Source: Fodinicurvata halophila (lineage in GTDB: Bacteria > Pseudomonadota > Alphaproteobacteria > Kiloniellales > DSM-21159). From it: 64,000 nt of DNA. The position numbers were made by a program, and so were the translations under genes. This document shows positions 1 through 8,471 of this stretch, one piece after another (the first letter of the stretch is position 1; the number at the start of each line of letters is the position of its first letter). The DNA lies in assembly GCF_042651425.1 (NCBI RefSeq), contig NZ_JBHSCW010000008.1, positions 62,001-126,000 on the forward strand. Direction: 5' to 3'. A model generated the notes under the pieces. The model was not told the origin of the DNA and made no database searches. It saw only the letters and a program-made list of their open reading frames with translations.

Positions 1-39
1 GCAACCATATGCAATGAACCTACCGCTATTCTTGCGGGC

Positions 40-642
40 ATGACTGACCTGACCGTTCTCCTGCCCTATATCGTCTTTTGCATCGTGATGACCGGCACTC
101 CCGGCCCCAACAACGCGATGGCCCTGGCTGCGGGCGTCAAGGTGGGGTTCTGGCGCTCCATGCCCCTGGTCGCCGGCATCGCGGTGGGCGTTGCCGTGCA
201 ACTCATCATGATTGGCCTGGGTCTAGGCGCCGCCTTCGAAGCCTTTCCGCTGCTCCACGACCTGCTGCGCGTGGCCGGCGCGGCCTACCTGTTGTGGCTG
301 GCCTGGAAGATCGCGCACAGCGGGCCGCTGCGCAGCGACGGCGACGAACGCCCGCCGCTGGGCTTCCTGGGCAGTGCCGTGTTCCAGTGGGTCAATCCCA
401 AGGCCTGGGCGATCACCACCAGCGCCGTGGCAGCCTATGTGCCAACCGCCGACTTTCGGCTGAACATCCTGCTCGCCGCACTGGTCATGGTGCTGGTCTC
501 GGTGCCCTGCGTCTCGGTCTGGACGGCCGGCGGCATGGTCCTCAGGCGCTTCCTCTTCCAGCCGCTCTATGCCCGGATCTTCAACGTCACGGTGGCCCTG
601 CTGCTGGTCGCCACGACCATCTCGATCCTGCTGGATGGGTGA
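40..642 (+). CDS. LysE/RhtB family amino acid exporter
   Basis: A 200-residue, almost entirely hydrophobic inner-membrane protein. The N-terminal segment carries the PGPN motif (TGTPGPNNAMALAAG) followed by a GxxxGFWRS stretch, typical of the LysE/RhtB translocator family, which exports amino acids or related small metabolites by proton exchange. About six membrane segments can be read along the chain, and the length matches the family norm of about 200-210. The substrate cannot be told from sequence. The gene stands alone: the next gene is convergent. No convincing Shine-Dalgarno sequence precedes this ATG, but it aligns with the usual family N-terminus. Confidence 0.9.
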   Translation: MTDLTVLLPYIVFCIVMTGTPGPNNAMALAAGVKVGFWRSMPLVAGIAVGVAVQLIMIGLGLGAAFEAFPLLHDLLRVAGAAYLLWLAWKIAHSGPLRSDGDERPPLGFLGSAVFQWVNPKAWAITTSAVAAYVPTADFRLNILLAALVMVLVSVPCVSVWTAGGMVLRRFLFQPLYARIFNVTVALLLVATTISILLDG

Positions 643-675
643 CGGATCGCCTGACGCACTGTCACAAGGCATCCC

Positions 676-1611
676 TCACCCCAGGGCCTGACTGGCGAGG
701 CCATGCACCTTGAGGGCGCCCTCGCGGCCGTCAAGGGGATCGGGGCCGCGCTGCATCCGGGTGACCAGACCAACGGCCGGCAAGCTCCGGCGCTGGACCC
801 AGTCGGCCAGGGGGCTCTCGGCCGGGACGTCGAAGCGCAGATGGCAGCCGCCGGGTACTTCCGACAGGCAAGCGGCGGCCAGCGCGACGGCGCCGGCGTC
901 ACTGTCGGCCACGACGGGGCCGACCTGGACGCCGCGTCCGAACGGCCGGCTGACGGCATAGCCGCGCAGGCCCTTCTCGCCGTGCAGGCCGTAACAGCGG
1001 CCCATTCGGGCGATCCCGGACAGCAGGTCGCGGCGGTCCGCGCCGGTGGCCCGGGCGTCGAGTTCCAGGATATCGTCCAGGGCAGACGGCTCCAGAGGGC
1101 GCACAGCGGAAATGTCCTCGGACAGGGCAAAGCCCTGCTGCGGTGCTTCACCCTGGCATTGCCGCACCTGCCCCACGGGCGTGAAGTCGAAGGCGCGATA
1201 GAGCGGCACGGCCTGGTCCGTGGCATGCAACAGGACGGTCGGCGCGCCGATGCGCGCCATCAGCCGCGTGAACAGCGCCTTGCCCAGGCCGCTGCCCCGG
1301 CGCTGCGAATGCACCAGCACCATTCCCACCGTCGAGACGGCTTCGCCGAACGGCCAGGCCAGGGCCGTGCCGATCAGCTGCCCGCCATCGAAGGCCGCCA
1401 GACCTTCTCCCAGCTGCAGCATGAAGCGCCAGTCCTCCTCTCGGTGCGGCCAGCCCTCGGCAGCGGACAACTGGCGCGCCTGCGCGAGATCCGCGTCCTG
1501 CAGGTCGCGGAATTGCACCACCGTACCTGAGTCCACCTCCTTCGACTCGTGAGCCACTCGTGCCTCCTTGTCGTCACCCACTCTCAGCCAGCACGCGCTG
1601 GCATTCTCCAT
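676..1611 (-). CDS. GNAT family N-acetyltransferase, two-lobed
   Basis: A 311-residue acetyltransferase of the GNAT fold. Residues about 25-150 form the catalytic GNAT lobe; the acetyl-CoA binding loop is visible as QRRGSGLGKALFTRL, preceded by a beta strand with GMVLVHS. The C-terminal half (from about SAVRPLEPSALDDILELD) resembles the second lobe seen in YitH/HolE-type acetyltransferases, giving a tandem arrangement. The acceptor substrate is unknown. The reading frame is open further upstream, but the ATG at 1611 gives the natural N-terminus; internal GTG codons are alternatives. It is divergent from the dehydrogenase at 1755. Confidence 0.8.
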   Translation of the reverse strand: MENASACWLRVGDDKEARVAHESKEVDSGTVVQFRDLQDADLAQARQLSAAEGWPHREEDWRFMLQLGEGLAAFDGGQLIGTALAWPFGEAVSTVGMVLVHSQRRGSGLGKALFTRLMARIGAPTVLLHATDQAVPLYRAFDFTPVGQVRQCQGEAPQQGFALSEDISAVRPLEPSALDDILELDARATGADRRDLLSGIARMGRCYGLHGEKGLRGYAVSRPFGRGVQVGPVVADSDAGAVALAAACLSEVPGGCHLRFDVPAESPLADWVQRRSLPAVGLVTRMQRGPDPLDGREGALKVHGLASQALG

Positions 1612-1754
1612 TGCACCCTGCCAGCACAAATGTATCGTGCAGACAACGGCATAGGGCAACAGGGAGGTCCGATGACGGAGCGCCTGAAAGACATGATGCA
1701 CGAGACGGGGGTGACCCCTGATTCCTGCCCCAAGGCTGAGGGAGGTCTGACACC

Positions 1755-2840
1755 GTGACCAAAGGCGAGGAAACGTCAAACGAAGCTCTCGGGCCCGTTT
1801 CGCTGAGCGACCTGGAGCGCTTCTGTCGCGAGGTTCTGGCAGCAGCCGGCGCCGACGACGCGACCGTGGACGCCGCCGCTCGGGCCATGATGCATGGCAC
1901 GCGGCTGGGGGTCGACAGCCACGGCGTGCGCCTGCTCGACCATTACGTGACGGCCCTGACTCACGGCCGGGTCAATCCTCGTCCCCACCTGGAACTCACG
2001 CACGAGAGCGGCGCGATCGCCACCCTCGACGCCGATAACGGACATGGGGCGCGTGCGGCCTATTATGGGATGGAGCAGGCGATCCGCCTGGCCGGGCAAA
2101 GCGGGATCGGGGCGGTTGCCATCCGCAACAGCTCCCACTTCGGGCCGGCCGGGGCCTACGCGCTTGCCGCCGCCGAGGCCGGCCTGATCGGCGTTGCCAC
2201 CTGCAACTCCGACAGTTTCATGCGGCTGCACGACGGGGCGGCGCCCTTCCACGGCACCAACCCCATCGCCTGTGCCGTTCCTTCGGGGGACAACCAGCCC
2301 TGGCTGCTCGACATGGCGACCAGCGCGATTACCTACAATCGCGTCCAGCTGTACAAGAGCCTGGGCCAGGAACTGCCGGAGCACACGGCCTCGGATGCCG
2401 AGGGCCAGGACACCCGCGACCCGGAAGCCGCATCCATGCTGGCACCCTTGGGCGGCAGCCAGGGCTTCAAGGGTGCGGGCCTGGCGGGCCTGGTCGAGAT
2501 CTTCAGCGCCGTGCTGACCGGCATGCGGCTCAGTTTCGACATCGCCCCCATGGGCGGGCCGGATTTCAGCACGCCGCGCGGCCTCGGCGCCTTCGTCCTG
2601 GCACTCAAGCCCGATGCCTTCGTCGACACGGCAACCTTCGAGGGGGGCATGGCGCGCTACCTGGAGGTTCTGCGCAGCTCTGCACCGCGCAGCGGGGCCA
2701 GCGTCATGGCCCCGGGAGACCGCGAATGGGCAGAAGCCGAACGCCGGATAAGAGAGGGTGTTCCGCTCGACCCGGCAACGAGCTCGGCCTTCGCGCGCCT
2801 GGCCGAAACCTATGGCGTCGCCTTGCCACGCGATGCATAG
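1755..2840 (+). CDS. Ldh family oxidoreductase (malate/L-lactate dehydrogenase type)
   Basis: A 361-residue NAD(P)-dependent oxidoreductase of the Ldh_2 (malate/L-lactate, ureidoglycolate, sulfolactate dehydrogenase) family. The hallmark catalytic region GVDSHGVRLL is at residues 54-63, and the nucleotide-binding half contains the family sequences NSSHFGPAGAYA and GTNPIACAVPSG. The length fits the family (330-360). These enzymes reduce or oxidise 2-hydroxy/2-keto acids; the true substrate cannot be chosen from sequence. The gene is convergent with metE downstream and has no operon partner. Confidence 0.85.
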   Translation: MTKGEETSNEALGPVSLSDLERFCREVLAAAGADDATVDAAARAMMHGTRLGVDSHGVRLLDHYVTALTHGRVNPRPHLELTHESGAIATLDADNGHGARAAYYGMEQAIRLAGQSGIGAVAIRNSSHFGPAGAYALAAAEAGLIGVATCNSDSFMRLHDGAAPFHGTNPIACAVPSGDNQPWLLDMATSAITYNRVQLYKSLGQELPEHTASDAEGQDTRDPEAASMLAPLGGSQGFKGAGLAGLVEIFSAVLTGMRLSFDIAPMGGPDFSTPRGLGAFVLALKPDAFVDTATFEGGMARYLEVLRSSAPRSGASVMAPGDREWAEAERRIREGVPLDPATSSAFARLAETYGVALPRDA

Positions 2841-2909
2841 GCAGGCAGGTGAGGCGACCGGGAACAGGGATCCCAGCCGCCTCGCACCCCGGCATCGGAC
2901 GGAGGGAGC

Positions 2910-5207
2910 CTAGTTGCCGCCCGCGCGGAGTTGCTCTGCCGCCTTGACCATGTTGGTCAGGGCCGGGTCGACCTCCTCCCACGAGCGGGTCTTCAGGCCG
3001 CAGTCGGGATTGACCCAGATCTGATCGGGCGCCAGGCGCTCTCGTGCCCGGGCCAGCAGATCGGCCATTTCCTCAACGCTCGGGCAGCGCGGCGCGTGGA
3101 TATCATAGACCCCCGGCCCGATCTCGTTGGGGTAGCGATAGGTCGTGAACGCCTCGAGCAGCTCCATCTTCGAGCGGGCGGTCTCGATGGAGATCACATC
3201 CGCATCCATGTCCGCGATGGAGTCGATGATGTCGTTGAACTCCGAATAGCACATGTGGGTGTGGATCTGGGTCTCATCCGCCACCACTGAGGACGACAGC
3301 CGGAAGCAGTCCACCGCCCACTCAAGATAATCCTGCCAATCGGCACGCCGCAGCGGCAGGCCCTCGCGGAAGGCCGGTTCGTCGATCTGGATGATGCGAA
3401 TGCCGGCCCGTTCCAGGTCAGACACCTCGTCGCGCAGCGCCAGGGCGATCTGGCGACAGGTCTGTTCGCGCGGCTGGTCGTCACGCACGAAGGACCACTG
3501 CAGCAGGGTGACCGGCCCGGTCAGCATGCCCTTCATGGGCTTGTCCGTCAGCGACTGGGCATAGCTCGACCAGTCCACCGTCATCGGCCGCGGCCGCGCG
3601 ACGTCGCCATAGAGGATCGGCGGGCGCACATAGCGCGAGCCGAAGCTCTGCACCCAGCCGTGGCGAGTGAAGGCATAGCCCGACAGCTGCTCGCCGAAAT
3701 ACTGCACCATGTCGTTGCGCTCGAACTCGCCGTGAACCAGGACGTCGAGCCCCATCCTTTCCTGCCTTTGAACGGCGGCTTCCGTCTCGTGGCGCAGGAA
3801 GTCCCGATAGGCCGCATCATCCATCACGCCCTTCGCATGATCGGCCCGGGCCCGGCGCACTTCCTGCGTCTGCGGGAAGGAGCCGATCGTGGTGGTAGGA
3901 AACGCGGGCAACTCAAGCAGTTCCCGCTGGGCCTGGCGTCGCTCGGCGAAACCGTGCGCGCGCCTGGCCATGGCGGGCGTCACGGCATCCACGCGTTCCT
4001 TGACGGCCGTGTCATGGATCTTCGGGGAGGTCCTGCGGGCCGCGGCAGCGTCGGCGGAGGCGGCAAGCTGTTCCTCCACGGCAGCGCGCCCCTCGTTGAG
4101 CGCCCGTCCCAGGATGGCGACCTCGTCGATCTTCTGCGTGGCAAAGGCAAGCCAGGACTTCAGCTCGGGGTCGAGCTCGGTCTCCAGCTCCAGATCGACA
4201 GGCACATGCAGCAGGGAGCAGGAGGTGGCGACCACCAGGTTATCGGAGCCGCGCTCGGCCACGACGGGTTCGATGCGCTCCAGAATCGCCGGCAGATCGC
4301 TGCGCCAGACATTGCGCCCGTCGATAACGCCGAGCGACAGAACCAGATCCCTCTGAGCCTGGACCAGCACCTCGCCCAGCTGATTCGGCGCCCGCACGAG
4401 ATCCAGATGCAGGCCGTCGACGGGCAGGCCCAGCGCCATGCCCTGATTGTCGCCCAGCTCTGCGAAATAGGAGGTCAGCATCAGGCGGACACCGGTGTCC
4501 GCCCTGGCCAGTTCGGCATAGGCGGACCTGAATGCGTCGTGAGCCGCATCGCCCAGATCCAGGGCCAGGCAAGGCTCGTCGATCTGTACCCAGTCGGCCC
4601 CCTCTGCCGCCAGCTGTTTCAGCACCTCGACATAGACCGGGATCAGCCCGGACAGCAGCGTCAGCGGATCGAACGCCTCCTCCTTACTCTTGCCGAGCAG
4701 GAGAAAACTGACGGGTCCGATCAGCACCGGGCGCGTGTGGATGCCCAGCTCCTTCGCTTCCCTGAACTCGTCGATCGGCTTGGTCGAGGACAGTGCGAAA
4801 GCCTGGTCGCGCGTAAACTCGGGCACCATGTAGTGATAGTTGGTATCGAACCACTTGGTCATTTCCAGTGCCTGAAGGTCACCGCCGGCACGACCGCGCG
4901 TGCCGCGGGCCATTGCGAAGTAGCTGTCCAGGGACACGGGGCCGCCGCTCCAGTCATAGCCGTCGGGCACCGCCCCCACCATGGCGGCGGCGTCGAGCAC
5001 CTGGTCGTAGAAGGAAAAGTCGTTCGAGGGTATGACCTGGATCCCCGCCTCCTTCTGCAGCTGCCAATGCCGGGCGCGCAGCTTCCGCCCCTCTTCCAGG
5101 AGCTCCTCGGCCGTCAGGTCGCCCTTCCAGTAGCCTTCGGTCGCTTTCTTCAGTTCACGCCTGGCCCCGATCCGGGGAAAACCGAGATTTGCTGTCTGTA
5201 TCATCAC
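2910..5207 (-). CDS. metE: Cobalamin-independent methionine synthase MetE
   Basis: A 765-residue 5-methyltetrahydropteroyltriglutamate-homocysteine methyltransferase, which makes methionine from homocysteine without vitamin B12 in the cytoplasm. It has the full two-barrel length of the family. The N-terminus reads ANLGFPRIGARRELK; the C-terminal barrel carries the zinc-binding residues in IHTHMCYSEFNDI and in the later NPDCGLKTR. It is divergent from metR, whose product in enterobacteria activates metE with homocysteine as co-inducer. A 19-bp palindrome lies in the intergenic region. No SAM or B12 riboswitch is apparent in its short leader, although the same window carries a B12 biosynthetic cluster. 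Confidence 0.97.
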   Translation of the reverse strand: MMIQTANLGFPRIGARRELKKATEGYWKGDLTAEELLEEGRKLRARHWQLQKEAGIQVIPSNDFSFYDQVLDAAAMVGAVPDGYDWSGGPVSLDSYFAMARGTRGRAGGDLQALEMTKWFDTNYHYMVPEFTRDQAFALSSTKPIDEFREAKELGIHTRPVLIGPVSFLLLGKSKEEAFDPLTLLSGLIPVYVEVLKQLAAEGADWVQIDEPCLALDLGDAAHDAFRSAYAELARADTGVRLMLTSYFAELGDNQGMALGLPVDGLHLDLVRAPNQLGEVLVQAQRDLVLSLGVIDGRNVWRSDLPAILERIEPVVAERGSDNLVVATSCSLLHVPVDLELETELDPELKSWLAFATQKIDEVAILGRALNEGRAAVEEQLAASADAAAARRTSPKIHDTAVKERVDAVTPAMARRAHGFAERRQAQRELLELPAFPTTTIGSFPQTQEVRRARADHAKGVMDDAAYRDFLRHETEAAVQRQERMGLDVLVHGEFERNDMVQYFGEQLSGYAFTRHGWVQSFGSRYVRPPILYGDVARPRPMTVDWSSYAQSLTDKPMKGMLTGPVTLLQWSFVRDDQPREQTCRQIALALRDEVSDLERAGIRIIQIDEPAFREGLPLRRADWQDYLEWAVDCFRLSSSVVADETQIHTHMCYSEFNDIIDSIADMDADVISIETARSKMELLEAFTTYRYPNEIGPGVYDIHAPRCPSVEEMADLLARARERLAPDQIWVNPDCGLKTRSWEEVDPALTNMVKAAEQLRAGGN

Positions 5208-5273
5208 TGTCTCCTTCTTCTTCGGTTAAGAAGAAACATAGGGAAAGCGACGCATGACAAAAAATGGCTTGTT

Positions 5274-5292
5274 TTCATCAATCAATGATGAA
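5274..5292. promoter_or_regulatory. Candidate MetR operator between metE and metR
   Basis: A perfect inverted repeat, TTCATCA - atcaa - TGATGAA, lies 12 bp before the metR start and 66 bp before the metE start. It has the dyad form and TTCA/TGAA ends expected of a LysR-type site; enterobacterial MetR sites have TGAA...TTCA half-sites. Its position in the only region shared by the divergent pair supports a MetR site. The binding assignment is inference. Confidence 0.55.
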
Positions 5293-5304
5293 TAGTCATG
5301 CATC

Positions 5305-6267
5305 ATGATCGATATCCAGCATCTCGCCATCGTGCGTGAAATCTACCGCAGCGGCAGCCTGACGGCCGCCGCCGACAAGCTCTGCCTCAGCCAGTCGGCG
5401 GTCAGCCATGCCATGCGCCGCTTCGAGCAGCGCTTCGGCGTCTCGGTCTGGGAGAAGCAGGGTCGCGGTGTCCGGCTGACCGAGGCGGGGACCTACCTGT
5501 TGGCCCTGGCCGAGCGCGTGCTGCCGCAGATCGAGCATGCCGAGACGGCCCTTGAGGACTATGCCTCCGGACGCAGCGGGGTCCTGCGCATCGGCATGGA
5601 ATGCCATCCCTGCCATCAGTGGCTGATGCGCGTGGCGAACCCCTATCTGCAAACCTGGACGCGCGTGGACCTGGATGTGACCAGCGCCTTTCGCTTCGGT
5701 GGCCTGGGCGCCCTGCTGGGGCACGAGATCGATCTGCTGATCACCCCCGATCCCATAGAGCGTCCGGGCCTGATGTACGTCCCGGTCTTCGACTACGAGA
5801 TAGTACTGGCGGTGGCGCCGGACCATCCGCTGGCCTCGAAGAGCGAGGTCGAACCCTCAGACCTCAACGGCGAGACCCTGATCACCTATCCGGTAGCCAC
5901 CGAACGCCTCGATATCTTCACGCGCTTCCTGGTGCCCGCGGGCTGCCTGCCGCGACGCCACAGGACCGTGGAAACCTCGGAACTCATGCTGCAGATGATC
6001 GCGACGGGACGCGGCGTCAGTGCCATTCCGGACTGGCTGTTGCGCGAACTGCCGGGCGGCGAGGAGCTTCACACACTTCGCCTTGGCCCCGCGGGCATGG
6101 ACAAGAGCATCCATATCGGAATGCGCCGCGAAGACGCGCAAACGCCCTATATCGAGGGGTTCCTGGAGATCGCACGGGCAACCAGTAGCCAGACTGAGAG
6201 GCCGTCAGGCCCCGCCCGTCAGCCTTCGGGCCTGGGGAAGACCCGGGACGACTTGACGGTGCCATAG
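5305..6267 (+). CDS. metR: LysR-type regulator of methionine synthesis, MetR
   Basis: A 320-residue LysR-type transcription factor. The N-terminal winged helix-turn-helix (SLTAAADKLCLSQSAVSHAM) is followed by an effector domain that resembles enterobacterial MetR at several characteristic places: GMECHPCHQWL, PVFDYEIVLAVAPDHPLA, and YPVATERLD before FLVPAG. MetR senses homocysteine and activates metE. The divergent placement next to metE strengthens the call. The C-terminus runs 49 bp into the convergent Lrp-family gene, and the last 25 or so residues look like a non-conserved tail. Confidence 0.9.
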   Translation: MIDIQHLAIVREIYRSGSLTAAADKLCLSQSAVSHAMRRFEQRFGVSVWEKQGRGVRLTEAGTYLLALAERVLPQIEHAETALEDYASGRSGVLRIGMECHPCHQWLMRVANPYLQTWTRVDLDVTSAFRFGGLGALLGHEIDLLITPDPIERPGLMYVPVFDYEIVLAVAPDHPLASKSEVEPSDLNGETLITYPVATERLDIFTRFLVPAGCLPRRHRTVETSELMLQMIATGRGVSAIPDWLLRELPGGEELHTLRLGPAGMDKSIHIGMRREDAQTPYIEGFLEIARATSSQTERPSGPARQPSGLGKTRDDLTVP

Positions 6268-6689
6268 ACGAAGCTCGTCGTGATCGAGCTGATCCCCGGA
6301 ATGGCGTGCAGGCGTGAGCGCACGAACTCCTCGTAGGCCTCGAGATCGGCGACCATCACCCGCAACAGGTAGTCGGCCTCCCCCGTTAGCAGGTGACAGT
6401 CGAGGATTTCCTCGATGCTGCGCACCCGTTCCTCGAATCGTTGCACGACATGGTGATCATGCCGCTCCAGCGAGATGCGGATGAAGGCGGTGATCGTCAG
6501 GCCATAGGCCCGGGGCGCCACGTTCGCCGAATAGCCGGTGATGACCCCGGCCTCCTCCAGCAGTCGGACCCGCCGCAGGCAGGGCGTGGGCGACAGGTTG
6601 ACCCGGGCGGCCAGGTCGGTGTTCGTCAGCCGGGCATCCTTCTGCAGCTCCCGGATGATCTGGAAATCCTTGGCATCAAGTGACTTCAA
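6219..6689 (-). CDS. Lrp/AsnC family transcriptional regulator
   Basis: A 156-residue feast/famine regulator. The N-terminus (LDAKDFQIIRELQKDARLTN, then TDLAARVNLSPTPCLRRVRLLEEAGVI) is the Lrp helix-turn-helix; the second half (CHLLTGEADYLLRVMVADLEAYEEF) is the RAM/AsnC ligand-binding domain. It is divergent from methionine gamma-lyase, the classic arrangement for a regulator sensing methionine or a related amino acid and controlling its breakdown (compare MdeR next to mdeA in pseudomonads). A short dyad in the intergenic region is a possible operator. The 3' end overlaps metR by 49 bp on the opposite strand. Confidence 0.92.
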   Translation of the reverse strand: MKSLDAKDFQIIRELQKDARLTNTDLAARVNLSPTPCLRRVRLLEEAGVITGYSANVAPRAYGLTITAFIRISLERHDHHVVQRFEERVRSIEEILDCHLLTGEADYLLRVMVADLEAYEEFVRSRLHAIPGISSITTSFVYGTVKSSRVFPRPEG

Positions 6690-6702
6690 ACGACGCTCCA
6701 GT

Positions 6703-6717
6703 TAGTGAAATCCACTA
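6703..6717. promoter_or_regulatory. Candidate Lrp-family operator between lrp-like gene and megL
   Basis: The dyad TAGTG - aaatc - CACTA is 15 bp long with an AT-rich centre, the size of a typical Lrp-family site. It lies 13 bp upstream of the regulator start and about 90 bp upstream of megL. The assignment rests on size and position only. Confidence 0.4.
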
Positions 6718-6806
6718 TTACAGAGCACATTATTGACATCATTTGGCAGCACTCGCCAGCGCAATCCTGCAATACTGCCCCTAGACAGCATCGAAGGGAC
6801 AGCCCC

Positions 6807-8012
6807 ATGAACCCGACCCAGCCCGCCGGCTTCGCCACCCGCGCCATCCACCTCGGGTATGATCCGCAGGACAACGAGGGCGCCCTGACGCCACCGCTAC
6901 ACCTGACCTCCACATTCGCCTTCGAGACGGCCGAGCACGGGGCTGCCCTCTTTGCCGGGGAGGCCCAGGGTCATGTCTATTCACGCATTTCCAACCCCAC
7001 GCTGGACCTGCTCGAACGGCGGGTAGCGGCGCTGGAAGGCGCCGAAGCGGGGCTTGCGCTCGCCTCGGGCATGGGCGCCATCACCTCGGTCCTCTGGACC
7101 TTCCTGGCGCCGGGGGACGAGGTCATCACCGACGAAACGCTCTACGGCTGCACCTTCGCCTTCATGCGGCACGGACTGGAGAAGTTCGGGATCACCGTCA
7201 CCCATGTGGACCTGACCGACCCGGCAGCACTGGAGGCCGCGATCTCGTCCCGCACGCGAATCGTCTATTTCGAAACGCCCGCGAACCCGAACATGCGGCT
7301 GGTGGACATCTCCGCGGTCTGTGCCATCGCCCGGCGACACGATGCAAAAACGGTGGTGGACAACACCTATGCCACCCCGGTGCTCACCCGCCCGATCGAG
7401 CTGGGCGCCGACATCGTGGTCCACTCGGCAACGAAGTACATGGGCGGGCACGGCGACCTGGTCGGCGGCCTCGCCGTCGGCGGAGCGGAAGACATGGGCG
7501 AGGTCCGCATCATCGGCATGAAGGACATGACCGGGGCTGTGATGGCGCCGTTCAACGCCATGCTGGTCCTGCGCGGTCTGAAGACCCTCAAGCTGCGCAT
7601 GGAACGGCATTGCGAGAACGCCATGGAAGTGGCCAACATGCTCGAGCGCCATCCTGCGGTGACGACAGTTCACTACCCCGGCCTGGAAAGCTTCCCGCAG
7701 CACGCCCTGGCCCGCCGCCAGATGCCCGGTTTCGGCGCGATGATCGCCTTCGAGCTCGAGGGCGGGCACGCGGCCGGCAAGGCCATGATGGACCGGCTTC
7801 AGCTGATCCGGCGGGCCGTCTCCCTGGGCGATGCGGAAAGCCTGATCCAGCACCCCGCCAGCATGACCCACTCGACCTATACCGCCGAGGAACGCGCCGC
7901 TCACGGCATCACCGAAGGGCTGATCCGATTGTCGGTCGGGCTGGAAGAGGTGGAGGATATCATCGCCGACCTGAAGGAGGCCCTGACGGCACCCGTCCCC
8001 GCAGCAGGCTGA
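6807..8012 (+). CDS. megL: Methionine gamma-lyase
   Basis: A 401-residue PLP enzyme of the Cys/Met metabolism family, predicted to split L-methionine into methanethiol, 2-oxobutyrate and ammonia. It resembles pseudomonad methionine gamma-lyase along its whole length: GFATRAIHLGYDPQD at the N-terminus, YSRISNPTLDLLE, ALASGMGAITS, and LSVGLEEVEDI near the end. The PLP lysine is K210 in HSATKYMGGHGD. C115 in LYGCTFAF corresponds to the substrate-selecting cysteine of true methionine gamma-lyases, which separates it from cystathionine enzymes. The ATG at 6807 is chosen because GAAGGGA precedes it. It is divergent from an Lrp-type regulator. Confidence 0.92.
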   Translation: MNPTQPAGFATRAIHLGYDPQDNEGALTPPLHLTSTFAFETAEHGAALFAGEAQGHVYSRISNPTLDLLERRVAALEGAEAGLALASGMGAITSVLWTFLAPGDEVITDETLYGCTFAFMRHGLEKFGITVTHVDLTDPAALEAAISSRTRIVYFETPANPNMRLVDISAVCAIARRHDAKTVVDNTYATPVLTRPIELGADIVVHSATKYMGGHGDLVGGLAVGGAEDMGEVRIIGMKDMTGAVMAPFNAMLVLRGLKTLKLRMERHCENAMEVANMLERHPAVTTVHYPGLESFPQHALARRQMPGFGAMIAFELEGGHAAGKAMMDRLQLIRRAVSLGDAESLIQHPASMTHSTYTAEERAAHGITEGLIRLSVGLEEVEDIIADLKEALTAPVPAAG

Positions 8013-8033
8013 CGGGGCAGGCCCCTTACCGGC

Positions 8034-8471
8034 CTAATCCACCTGCAAACGCCTGCGCAGGCTGCGCAAAATGCCGCCGATCACCGGCAGCCGCTCGTAG
8101 AGCTGCCCGGCGGCATCCCAGTGATCGATGTGGGCGCTAACACGCCCGTCCTCGGACAGGGCGATCTCGCTCATGCCCTCGATGCGCCGCTCGGGGCCCT
8201 GCTTGCGCCGGTAAACCATGGTCCAGCGCAAGTAAGCGGCCGTGTCGCTGTGCGCCACGTCCAGCACCTCGAAGCGCACCTCGTCCAGCAGTTTGAACAT
8301 GTGGCGGAAGGCCCGCTCCATGCGCGGTCGCCCGGTGAAGTCATTGAAGGGATCGCGGAAGTGAACGTCGTCCGTCACATGTTGGGACAACTCCGGGAGG
8401 GTGTCGGGCGACAGCGACTCGAAGAAGGCGACATAGCGCCCGACGGAAGCAGTGCGTTCCGCGATGTTCAT
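8034..8471 (-). CDS. NTF2-like / SnoaL-like protein
   Basis: A 145-residue protein with the cone-shaped NTF2/SnoaL fold signature: a helical start (RTASVGRYVAFFESLSPD), then VHFRDPFNDFTGR, a pattern common in ketosteroid-isomerase-like proteins, and late strands ending SAHIDHWDAAGQLYERLP. The catalytic role is unknown. Its ATG overlaps the stop of the upstream SDR gene (ATGA), so the two are translationally coupled. SDR plus SnoaL-like pairs also occur in singlet-oxygen (RpoE-ChrR) regulons of alphaproteobacteria, but no ChrR or RpoE is visible here. Confidence 0.8.
   Translation of the reverse strand: MNIAERTASVGRYVAFFESLSPDTLPELSQHVTDDVHFRDPFNDFTGRPRMERAFRHMFKLLDEVRFEVLDVAHSDTAAYLRWTMVYRRKQGPERRIEGMSEIALSEDGRVSAHIDHWDAAGQLYERLPVIGGILRSLRRRLQVD

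Noticed and set aside
2851..2883. GAGGCG...CGCCTC pair between the dehydrogenase and metE
   Set aside because: A short stem with a 21-nt loop and no T-run; not a convincing terminator.
3660..5288. A 542-codon open frame antisense to metE
   Set aside because: Composition artefact opposite a full-length conserved gene.
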